Under the pieces are notes generated by a model that saw nothing but the letters and a program-made list of their open reading frames with translations, was not told where the DNA came from and searched no databases. From Dysgonomonas sp. PF1-14 (GTDB taxonomy: Bacteria; Bacteroidota; Bacteroidia; Bacteroidales; Dysgonomonadaceae), in contig NZ_JARXWN010000001.1 in the NCBI RefSeq assembly GCF_029892965.1, positions 62,001 to 126,000 on the forward strand: a stretch of 64,000 nucleotides of DNA, read 5' to 3'. Every line of letters starts with the position of its first letter. Position 1 is the stretch's first letter. The translations under genes and the position numbers were made by a program. This document shows positions 17,499 to 25,157 of this stretch, piece by piece.

Positions 17499-18404
17499 AT
17501 GTGGTTAGCACTGGCCTTTGTTTCGGCGTTCTTTCTGGGATGTTATGATATATGTAAGAAGAAATCGGTTCACGAGAATGCTGTTATCCCCGTACTGTTT
17601 CTCAATACACTTTTCTGCTCCTTGCTGCTACTGCCTTTAGTCGTTATATCAAAGGCATCGCCTGATACGCTGATCGGTACGATAGGCTATGTACCTTCAG
17701 TTTCGTGGGAAACGCACGGGTATATTTTTATAAAATCGGTGATTGTGCTCACGTCATGGATTTTCGGATATTTCGCTATCAAGCATTTGCCTCTTACCAT
17801 CACAGGACCGATAAATGCTACCCGTCCGGTGATGACACTGGTAGGTGCATTACTGATCTTCGGCGAAAGGCTCAACCTGTATCAATGGATAGGGGTAATT
17901 ATTACGATCATTTCGTTCTTCCTGCTGTCATTGTCGGGAAAGAAAGAAGGTATCAGCTTTCACAAGAATAAATGGGTCTTCTTTATGATACTGGCTGCTA
18001 TAGCCGGAGCCGCCAGTGGACTATATGATAAATACCTGATGCAACGGTTTAGCTCTACAGCGGTGCAATTCTGGTTCAACAGTTATCAGTGCCTGCTGAT
18101 GCTTGTTGTAGTAGCCGTATTGTGGTACCCTAAGCGGGAGAGGAATACACCTTTCAGCTGGCGATGGAGTATTGTACTGGTTTCGGTATTCCTCACCATT
18201 GCCGATTTTGTGTATTTCTATGCACTTACCGACCCCGATGCGATGATCTCCATCGTATCAATGGTGCGGCGAAGTAGTGTTCTTATATCGTTTATGGGAG
18301 GAGTGATCTTCTTCCATGAAAAAAACTTAAAAGGGAAAGCTCTCGACCTCGTTTTAATAATTGTAGCAATGTTTTTCCTATATTTGGGGACTGTATACAG
18401 TTAA
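17499..18404 (+). CDS. EamA/DMT-family inner-membrane transporter
   Basis: 301 residues with about ten membrane segments in two EamA halves. The GPINATRPVMTLVGALLIFGERL stretch (about 107-129) is the typical end of the first half, and a matching MVRRSSVLISFMGGVIFFHEK stretch (about 251-271) ends the second. It probably exports metabolites or drugs across the inner membrane; the substrate is unknown. It starts 34 bases after a TACCTTTG box that abuts repeat region A and is followed by the DUF3256 gene. Confidence 0.85.
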   Translation: MWLALAFVSAFFLGCYDICKKKSVHENAVIPVLFLNTLFCSLLLLPLVVISKASPDTLIGTIGYVPSVSWETHGYIFIKSVIVLTSWIFGYFAIKHLPLTITGPINATRPVMTLVGALLIFGERLNLYQWIGVIITIISFFLLSLSGKKEGISFHKNKWVFFMILAAIAGAASGLYDKYLMQRFSSTAVQFWFNSYQCLLMLVVVAVLWYPKRERNTPFSWRWSIVLVSVFLTIADFVYFYALTDPDAMISIVSMVRRSSVLISFMGGVIFFHEKNLKGKALDLVLIIVAMFFLYLGTVYS

Positions 18405-18426
18405 CAATGAATAGAATTTGACAATA

Positions 18427-19068
18427 ATGAGAAAATTGATATTTACAATAGCTTTTGCTATCACAACCATACTCACAGTTTCGGCACAGGAAATAGGTAG
18501 TGTATTACTCCCAATGCCTGAAAGCATCGTCTTCGGACTGGAAGCCGCCCAGAAGAATTTGCTGATAAGTGACACGAAAGATACGACACAGATCGTGGTA
18601 GACAGGGGAACATACGGAGATATGAAAAGACTGGCAATATCACCGGACTACATTGCTCTGCAAACATCGGAAGCGGGCACAATACAGATAAAGCTGTTGC
18701 CACTCATCAATGATTCAAAAATAGTGTGTCTTGTAAAAACCGTATGTGGCAGCAACGGTGTCTGCGATAGCCAGATGCAATTTTATACGACAACGTGGAT
18801 ACCTATTCCACAGGCTGACCTGTTCCCTGCGAAGAATAAGGACTGGTTTATAAAACCGGATGTAGACAGACAAAGTCAGGACTTTATAAATGCGTATGCA
18901 GCACTGGATATGACGCCGATGAAATTCACCCTGTCGCCCAATACGACAAGTCTGACAGCAGAATACGAAATCAAGGACTATCTATCGGAAGAAGATTACA
19001 AGAAGATAGAACCTTACCTGACCGGAGAACCTAAAGTCTTCACATGGGACAAGTCTTCGTATAAATAG
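18427..19068 (+). CDS. DUF3256-family secreted protein
   Basis: 213 residues from the ATG at 18427, chosen because the signal peptide MRKLIFTIAFAITTILTVSAQ begins there; an upstream TTG at 18418 is less likely. The mature part resembles DUF3256 of Bacteroidales (MPESIV near the N-terminus, central SPDYIALQTSE and ND.KIVCLVKTVCGSN segments). Function is unknown; the signal peptide suggests the periplasm. It lies 22 bases after the EamA gene and 5 bases before the YARHG gene, so the three may be one operon. Confidence 0.7.
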   Translation: MRKLIFTIAFAITTILTVSAQEIGSVLLPMPESIVFGLEAAQKNLLISDTKDTTQIVVDRGTYGDMKRLAISPDYIALQTSEAGTIQIKLLPLINDSKIVCLVKTVCGSNGVCDSQMQFYTTTWIPIPQADLFPAKNKDWFIKPDVDRQSQDFINAYAALDMTPMKFTLSPNTTSLTAEYEIKDYLSEEDYKKIEPYLTGEPKVFTWDKSSYK

Positions 19069-19073
19069 ACTTT

Positions 19074-20207
19074 ATGAAACGCCTGACACAACTAACCTTA
19101 CTACTCTTTTCTGTAATAAGCCTGTATGCTAACGATGGTGCTTATTATGTGAGTGGCAACCAGTTGATTCCTGTTACAGAAACAGATATAATGGTAAAGA
19201 AGGAAGTACTGACCATCAAGCGGAAGAATAAAAAGCAGGTAGAAGTATCGGTGTATTACGAATTCTACAATCCGGGTAACGCAAAACAGGTGGTTGTGGG
19301 TTTTGAAGCTTTCTCACCCGGTGGCGATGTAGATCCGAATCCCAGAAACGGACAGCATCCCAATATATATGGCTTTACTGTAGAGATGAATGATATCCAA
19401 CTACCATATAAGGTTGCTATGGTACGAGATACCATGTATTACCAGAATGGAAAGTTTAAGGCGATCACTTCGGAAGAGATAAATCAATCAATGGAAGATT
19501 ACGGATGGATGAGTGCCGATTTCTTCTATGTGTATCATTTCAGCGCGAATTTTAAGAAAGGATTGAATATTGTCAAACATACTTACACGTGTGACCTGTC
19601 GGGCAGTGTAGATTACTCATACTCTTTCGACTATGTGCTGACTGCTGCTATGCGTTGGGGTAACAAGCAGATAGACGACTTTACCCTGATCGTAGATATG
19701 GGGGAATTTCAGAGCTTCTATATTGATGACACTGCTTTTGGAGATCATCCGGAATGGACTGCTAAAGGACGGAAGCTAAGTATAACTACGGACGATTATA
19801 TTGACTATAGTTCCGATAATGAGCAGAAAAGAACGCGAACCAGCTTTCTTATGAGAAGCGGAGAGGTTATTTATAAAGCCAAGAAATTCAAGCCTAAAGG
19901 GGAACTGGCAATCAGGGCTTTTCGTGCCATAGCATTCACTCCGCAGCCTTTCGATTATAAAGAAAGTCCTTCAATATCTTTTACTATCATGGATGTTGAG
20001 GATTACACGATAGAAACCACAGATGAGACTTCGAAAAGAATACTAAAGAATCTGCCTTTTGCCCGCAGGGGATATATCTTCTCCTCACGTGACCTGCAAG
20101 AATACTATTCCGCGCAACTCTGGTATAATCCCGATCCGAGCTACAAAGCAGTGCTTTCGGGTTTACCAAAGGAAGAGCAGGAATGGGTGATGCGTTATTC
20201 AAAATAA
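19074..20207 (+). CDS. Secreted YARHG-domain protein
   Basis: 377 residues with a signal peptide (about 1-19). The C-terminus (about 330-357) matches a YARHG domain: FARRGYIFSSRDLQEYYSAQ then LWYNPDP. YARHG domains occur in bacterial secreted proteins and are of unknown function. The N-terminal two thirds is beta-rich and not recognised; it resembles DUF4424-like folds only loosely. It follows the DUF3256 gene by five bases, which supports coexpression. Confidence 0.75.
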   Translation: MKRLTQLTLLLFSVISLYANDGAYYVSGNQLIPVTETDIMVKKEVLTIKRKNKKQVEVSVYYEFYNPGNAKQVVVGFEAFSPGGDVDPNPRNGQHPNIYGFTVEMNDIQLPYKVAMVRDTMYYQNGKFKAITSEEINQSMEDYGWMSADFFYVYHFSANFKKGLNIVKHTYTCDLSGSVDYSYSFDYVLTAAMRWGNKQIDDFTLIVDMGEFQSFYIDDTAFGDHPEWTAKGRKLSITTDDYIDYSSDNEQKRTRTSFLMRSGEVIYKAKKFKPKGELAIRAFRAIAFTPQPFDYKESPSISFTIMDVEDYTIETTDETSKRILKNLPFARRGYIFSSRDLQEYYSAQLWYNPDPSYKAVLSGLPKEEQEWVMRYSK

Positions 20208-20210
20208 AGA

Positions 20211-20238
20211 AGGGCAAATACACGATTGCATTTGCCCT
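20211..20238. terminator. Bidirectional terminator between convergent genes
   Basis: Nine-base stem AGGGCAAAT/ATTTGCCCT with a ten-base loop between the YARHG gene (+) and the GNAT gene (-). T-rich and A-rich flanks on both sides support use in both directions. Confidence 0.7.
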
Positions 20239-20259
20239 CTATATATTATTGGGGAGTTA

Positions 20260-20547
20260 TTATCCTTCGTGCCCTGCTACAATATCGTTGTACTCAGGAT
20301 GACGTTGTATATATGCCTTTGTGTATGGGCATACAGGGCGCACCTTAAATCCGTTTTCGCGGATATAATCCAGTAAGGTCTTTGTCAGAGCGGCAGCTAT
20401 ACCCCTACCCTCCAGTTGCGGAGGAACTTCGGTGTGCGTCACCAGAAAGAGGTTCTCACGCTTTTTGTAATCCACAAGGGAAGTAAGGCCTTCTATCTGT
20501 GTTTCAAAACGGCTTTCAGCCTCGTTGTGTACAATATTGTATTCCAT
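20260..20547 (-). CDS. Small GNAT-family N-acetyltransferase
   Basis: 95 residues, the size of the short GNAT_2-type acetyltransferases (YjdJ-like). The acetyl-CoA loop is in VPPQLEGRGIAAALTKTLLDYI (about residues 41-62) and the C-terminal VCPYTKAYIQRHPEY motif is typical. Substrate unknown; cytosolic. Last gene of the DUF2027-lipoprotein-GNAT operon, 25 bases after the lipoprotein gene. Confidence 0.9.
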   Translation of the reverse strand: MEYNIVHNEAESRFETQIEGLTSLVDYKKRENLFLVTHTEVPPQLEGRGIAAALTKTLLDYIRENGFKVRPVCPYTKAYIQRHPEYNDIVAGHEG

Positions 20548-20572
20548 AGAGTATTGAATTTATGATGGATAG

Positions 20573-21160
20573 TTATTTGCTTCCGCCAAAGCTAAAGCTT
20601 ACAGGGATATATACCGGAGAAGTGATATTCTGTCCGCCTATATTGAATGATGGTTTAAGCTGAAGGCTTACATTCGATGCTTTCGAACCTATGCCCAAGA
20701 AGTTTTTGGCAATGTCTACAACTGCATCTTTAGAGTTGCTTTTCATCAGAGAAGCCAGATCGACTCCAATCTTCAATGGCAAAGTCTGAGACTGTCCTGC
20801 GCCGATATTCAGTGACTGGTTCAATGAACCGGTAGTAAACTGTATGCCGTCGATACTCAATACATATTGTAACCCCTGAAGCATGGCAGCCGATTGATTT
20901 GGATTCTCGACATTCAGATTCAATGTAAAGTCCAAAGGAATAGATGATGCATTCCCCGACAGTATAGATGTCAACTTCGGAATAGATGTCAATGAAAGGC
21001 CATTAGACAGATTCATTCCCGAAACCGTAAGCCCCGATATGGATTTATAATTATACTTACAGTTTACCATATTGTAAGTACCGAGTAAACCTTGCTGTAC
21101 ACTATCACAGCTAACGAATGTAGCTACTATTACCAATAACGCTAAAATTCTCTTCTTCAT
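20573..21160 (-). CDS. Lipoprotein with an LEA14/WHy-like domain
   Basis: 195 residues. Lipobox FVSCDS (Cys about 18) gives a lipid-anchored periplasmic protein. The mature part has the NLNVENPNQ motif (about 84-92) and two-strand repeats like late-embryogenesis (LEA-type 2) WHy domains, found in stress-related envelope proteins. It lies 31 bases after the DUF2027-Smr gene and is presumably cotranscribed with it. The physiological role is not visible. Confidence 0.65.
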   Translation of the reverse strand: MKKRILALLVIVATFVSCDSVQQGLLGTYNMVNCKYNYKSISGLTVSGMNLSNGLSLTSIPKLTSILSGNASSIPLDFTLNLNVENPNQSAAMLQGLQYVLSIDGIQFTTGSLNQSLNIGAGQSQTLPLKIGVDLASLMKSNSKDAVVDIAKNFLGIGSKASNVSLQLKPSFNIGGQNITSPVYIPVSFSFGGSK

Positions 21161-21191
21161 TTTGTTTCGTTTTTCGTGTAGTAAAAAGTTG

Positions 21192-22235
21192 TTATCTGAT
21201 TGTTATCATGGTAGCCCCATACCCGTATTCGCGAAAAGACGCGTCCTGATAGTAGGCCGATTTATAGTTTGTCTTCAACTCTTTCAAGATGGCATTTTTA
21301 AGGACTCCGTCTCCCTTGCCATGTATGAAAACGATCTTTTGCCCCTTGTTGCGTTTATTTTCATCCATTGTATCTCTGAATGTCTTTAGTTGATATTCGA
21401 GAATGTCACCAGCAGATAAACCGTTTGTGCTATCTAAAAGTTCATCGGCATGCAAGTCAATTTCCAGAATAGCATTCTTCTCTTTCTTCACAATAGGTTG
21501 TATACGGGGGCGTCCTTCTTTTTGCTTCATCGCTATCTCCAATTTCTCTGCCGATACAACCAACTCTTTTTCTGCCAGATCGCGTCGCACAACCGGATAT
21601 ACAATAGCTTCGTCTTCAAAGTAATCGTTCTCTTTGAAGCTATGCAGCTTATAGAACTTCACCGTATCGATGCGTACCTCTACAGAATAGACATTTTTAA
21701 TGGTAAAAGGTTTATTCTGCTTATAAGCAAAAAATTGCAGGCAGATATGTTCTATAGCATTCAGTTCCGTTTTGTCGAACTCTTCCAGAAACAGTTTTGT
21801 GTTAGGTTCTATCAGTCCGGTATTGCGGCTTGTCCATCCCTCATCGGAGCGACTCATATAGTTGAACGACAGGTAGTAATTACTATCATTCACCAAATAG
21901 CATTCGAATGCGGTAGTACTTAGGTTCTTTATATCAACAGGCAGATAAGCCAACTGTACCGATAGCTGTTCGCCTTCCCTCGTTTCTTCGGGTATATATT
22001 CTTCTTCCACCGGAACAGGCTTGGCTGATACTCTCTGCTGAAGTTCATCTGTCGGTTTCGACGACTGACGCACCTGTGCATCGTTAGCAGGTTCTATAAC
22101 TACCGTCTCACGTATCAGTACGGGGATATCAAATCCGTCCCCGTCTTCTACCAACACAACATCTTTTCCCTGAAATCCTTTTACGACACCGCCTCCTGTT
22201 GTATTCAGGAAGCGAACTTTATCCCCTATCTTCAT
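21192..22235 (-). CDS. DUF2027 / Smr-domain protein
   Basis: 347 residues. The N-terminal part (MKIGDKVRFLNTTGGG...) and the 90-230 region match DUF2027, and the C-terminal ~75 residues are an Smr domain with LDLHADELLDS, FIHGKGDGVLKNAI and ASFREYGYGATMI motifs. Smr domains nick nucleic acid in MutS2-like proteins, but the partner and substrate of the DUF2027 form are unknown. No signal peptide, so cytosolic. It heads a three-gene operon ending with the GNAT gene. Confidence 0.85.
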   Translation of the reverse strand: MKIGDKVRFLNTTGGGVVKGFQGKDVVLVEDGDGFDIPVLIRETVVIEPANDAQVRQSSKPTDELQQRVSAKPVPVEEEYIPEETREGEQLSVQLAYLPVDIKNLSTTAFECYLVNDSNYYLSFNYMSRSDEGWTSRNTGLIEPNTKLFLEEFDKTELNAIEHICLQFFAYKQNKPFTIKNVYSVEVRIDTVKFYKLHSFKENDYFEDEAIVYPVVRRDLAEKELVVSAEKLEIAMKQKEGRPRIQPIVKKEKNAILEIDLHADELLDSTNGLSAGDILEYQLKTFRDTMDENKRNKGQKIVFIHGKGDGVLKNAILKELKTNYKSAYYQDASFREYGYGATMITIR

Positions 22236-22294
22236 AATATCTCCAAATTCTTATTCTAACTCTTCGCAAGCTTTTATATTCACACAAAGTTGCT

Positions 22295-22302
22295 TATTTT
22301 TG
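22295..22302 (+). promoter_or_regulatory. Candidate -7 box for queA (TATTTTTG)
   Basis: TATTTTTG matches TAnnTTTG and lies 20 bases before the queA GTG start, in the gap shared with the divergent DUF2027 gene. Confidence 0.45.
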
Positions 22303-22322
22303 TCGGATAAAAAAAGCAAATC

Positions 22323-23546
22323 GTGGAAATATCGAATCCCCAGTCAATACATATAGAGGACTACAACTACAACCTCCCCGACAACAGAATCGCAAAATAC
22401 CCTTTGATAAAACGCGACAACTCGAAGCTTCTTGTGCATAAAGGCAGAGAAATTACAGACAGCGCATTCATCTGTCTGCCGGACTATCTGCCGCAAGATA
22501 GCCTGATGGTATTCAACAACACAAAGGTGATACAGGCGCGCCTGCACTTCCGCAAGCCTACAGGAGCAGAGATAGAGATATTCTGTCTGGAACCGCACAG
22601 TCCGAATGATTACCTACTCAACTTTCAGCAGACACAACACTGCTCGTGGGTTTGCCTGATAGGTAACTTGAAAAAGTGGAAAGAAGGTGAGCTGGTAAAA
22701 GAAATTACCATTGGAGGACAAACGATCAGCGTAAGAGCCAAGAGATTGCAATCACATGGGGATGCACACATCGTGGACTTTGCTTGGGACAATGCAGATT
22801 TTGCCTTCTCGGAATTACTGGAAGCGTTCGGTGAACTTCCTATTCCTCCTTATCTCAACAGGGACACCGAAGAACAGGATAAACAAACATATCAGACTGT
22901 GTATTCCAAAATAGATGGATCGGTCGCTGCGCCTACGGCAGGTTTGCACTTTACGCCGGAAGTGTTTTCCACACTGAACGAAAAAGGGGTAAAGACTGCT
23001 GAGATCACCTTGCACGTAGGGGCAGGCACATTCCGCCCTGTGAAGTCGGAGCAGATAAAAGACCATGTGATGCACTCAGAGTTTATCTCGGTAAGGAAAG
23101 ACGTTATAGAACAACTACTAAACCATAAAGGAAAAATCATAGCTGTAGGAACTACATCTGTTCGCACATTGGAGAGCCTGCATTATCTGGGAGTATCGCT
23201 AAAGGACAACACAAACCCTGAGATGAAAGTTTCTCAATGGCAGCCTTATCAGGAAGGACAAAATGTACTATCGCCACAAGAAGCCTTATCAAACCTGCTT
23301 GACTATCTGGAAAGGAATAACCTGACTACACTTATTGCCGATACACAAATCATCATTGCACCGGGCTACGAGTTCAAGATCGTTGACGGAATAGTTACTA
23401 ATTTTCATCAGCCGCAAAGCACGCTGTTATTACTAGTGTCGGCTTTTGTAGGTGGCAACAACTGGAAGCAGATATATACACATGCTTTGGAGAATGATTA
23501 TCGCTTTCTCAGTTATGGGGATAGTTCACTGCTGCTGAGAGAGTAA
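22323..23546 (+). CDS. queA: tRNA S-adenosylmethionine ribosyltransferase-isomerase
   Basis: 407 residues; makes epoxyqueuosine in tRNA from 7-aminomethyl-7-deazaguanine using the ribosyl part of SAM. Characteristic motifs are present: LPDNRIAKYPL (near 19-29), PVYF-like AAPTAGLHFTPE (about 201-212), HVGAGTFRPV (about 229-238) and the C-terminal ITNFHQP-like VTNFHQPQSTLLLLVSA. The GTG at 22323 is used because the family N-terminus begins there and no ATG fits. It stands alone in front of a lipoprotein gene. Confidence 0.94.
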   Translation: MEISNPQSIHIEDYNYNLPDNRIAKYPLIKRDNSKLLVHKGREITDSAFICLPDYLPQDSLMVFNNTKVIQARLHFRKPTGAEIEIFCLEPHSPNDYLLNFQQTQHCSWVCLIGNLKKWKEGELVKEITIGGQTISVRAKRLQSHGDAHIVDFAWDNADFAFSELLEAFGELPIPPYLNRDTEEQDKQTYQTVYSKIDGSVAAPTAGLHFTPEVFSTLNEKGVKTAEITLHVGAGTFRPVKSEQIKDHVMHSEFISVRKDVIEQLLNHKGKIIAVGTTSVRTLESLHYLGVSLKDNTNPEMKVSQWQPYQEGQNVLSPQEALSNLLDYLERNNLTTLIADTQIIIAPGYEFKIVDGIVTNFHQPQSTLLLLVSAFVGGNNWKQIYTHALENDYRFLSYGDSSLLLRE

Positions 23547-23652
23547 ACCTCAGAAAATTATTGCTGTTTATATTAGTCGTTCGGGTTTAATGATTAACTT
23601 GGAGCGATGAAAATAACTACTAGATTACATCTTTATTTCAAAAACAGTAATA

Positions 23653-24306
23653 ATGCCGCAAAAATACACTCTAATAATCCTTATCCTAGCTTGTATATCC
23701 ATTTCGTGTGCAACAAAACATAACAGCTATGTTTCCGTGCCAATAAGTGATGGTTATTCGGATAAATCCGCAATTACTCATCTTTGGACAGGGAAAGAGA
23801 ATCCGATCTATACACCCAATGATCTACTGAAAATATGGACTGACAATGGTGTTGTGGCTAAGACAGGTGATGATTATACAGAGTATTATGTAAAGCCAGA
23901 TAGAAACGGAACAGTTAATATATACACTATACATACAGGATTTGGTGAGCAACCGGATACTATAAAAGGTGTCTCTACCTTTAAAGCAATTACCCCTCCC
24001 AAGTTCAAAACAGTAATTGACACCAAGCTGCTCAGAGACAGCTCCGTATTAGAATATGATATTGTGTTTGAGGACAATTCAAAATCTATAAAAGGAACCC
24101 GCTATTCTATAGGCGCTCTTCCACCTTCGATAAAGATATTTATGGATGAAAACCCTATTGGTGAGATTGAGTTTTATATGGATGCCGAAGAAGGAAAAGA
24201 GTTGCTCCAAAAAGGGAACAGGCTTATATTACCATCTCTTTTAATAAGAGATATGAAAACAGGTCTGTGGGTGTCGACAGAAGAACTCGACTATAAATAC
24301 CGATAG
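23653..24306 (+). CDS. Lipoprotein of unknown function
   Basis: 217 residues. A hydrophobic N-terminus ends in the lipobox SISCAT (Cys about 18), so this is a lipid-anchored envelope protein. The mature part shows no domain I recognise; short beta-type segments alternate with charged loops. It lies 106 bases after queA and converges on plsC with a gap of only 24 bases. Codon use looks like the neighbours. Confidence 0.6.
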   Translation: MPQKYTLIILILACISISCATKHNSYVSVPISDGYSDKSAITHLWTGKENPIYTPNDLLKIWTDNGVVAKTGDDYTEYYVKPDRNGTVNIYTIHTGFGEQPDTIKGVSTFKAITPPKFKTVIDTKLLRDSSVLEYDIVFEDNSKSIKGTRYSIGALPPSIKIFMDENPIGEIEFYMDAEEGKELLQKGNRLILPSLLIRDMKTGLWVSTEELDYKYR

Positions 24307-24330
24307 CAAGTAACAAATAGAATGTTACCT

Positions 24331-25062
24331 TTATCTATTATCCTCCGGCAATGAAGATTGTATAATTGAATAGACCTTGTCAATTAATTCAGGCAGATCA
24401 TCATTCTTCACACCTGTAGTTTCTATCGGATCGTGAAATGTAAGGGTTATTTTAGCAGGATTCATTATCCATGAGTGAATAGGTAATACCTTATATGCTC
24501 CATCGATGGTCAGTGGTACAATCGGTAGTTTAAGGCTAAGTGCAGTCTGAAATGCACCTTTCTTAAACTCAGCCATCTTCCCGTCAGGAGACCGGTGACC
24601 TTCGGGAAATACAACTGTGGACATACCGTCTTTCAATGTGTTCTTGGTATTCCTCATGGTATCGACAATCCCTTTGCGGCTCGATGAATCTACGAATACA
24701 TGCCCTGCTTTAGCCGATGCGAACCCGACCAAAGGCATTTTCTTCAGACTTTGTTTCATCAGCCACTTAAAGTTGTGGTTGAGATAGCCGTATATGAGGA
24801 ATATATCGAATGCCCCCTGATGATTGGCAACAAAGACATAGGACTGCTTCTTATCGAGTTTGTCGTTCCGGTTAATCTTTACCCTCAGTAAGGCTGCCAT
24901 GCATACGAACCTGCCCCATACCACTCCGGGATAATAGCCCCAGAATTTGTTGTTACCCAATGTGGACCCGATAATGATAGTGAGGGTACACCAGATAGTG
25001 GCAAGAATAAGCAACGGCACAAAGATAAGCCACTGGTATATAAGATATAAGATGCGAATCAT
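24331..25062 (-). CDS. plsC: 1-acyl-sn-glycerol-3-phosphate acyltransferase
   Basis: 243 residues with two N-terminal membrane segments (about 5-31). The acyltransferase box NHQGAFD gives HX4D at His81/Asp86, and FPEGHRS at about 152-158 is the substrate-binding motif. It converts lysophosphatidic acid to phosphatidic acid in membrane phospholipid synthesis at the inner membrane. It follows valS, separated by valS's own terminator, so it probably has its own transcript. Confidence 0.9.
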   Translation of the reverse strand: MIRILYLIYQWLIFVPLLILATIWCTLTIIIGSTLGNNKFWGYYPGVVWGRFVCMAALLRVKINRNDKLDKKQSYVFVANHQGAFDIFLIYGYLNHNFKWLMKQSLKKMPLVGFASAKAGHVFVDSSSRKGIVDTMRNTKNTLKDGMSTVVFPEGHRSPDGKMAEFKKGAFQTALSLKLPIVPLTIDGAYKVLPIHSWIMNPAKITLTFHDPIETTGVKNDDLPELIDKVYSIIQSSLPEDNR

Positions 25063-25111
25063 TATAGTTAAATTTTAAACGGTTTCATTTTTAACAATTC
25101 CAATTGGATAT

Positions 25112-25139
25112 TAAAAAAGGAGTTGCTTTTCACAACTCC
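25112..25139 (-). terminator. Intrinsic terminator of valS
   Basis: On the minus strand GGAGTTG/CAACTCC form a 7-bp stem with a 7-base loop followed by TTTTTT. It lies just past the valS stop and before plsC. Confidence 0.85.
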
Positions 25140-25157
25140 CTTTCATATCTGTGATTA

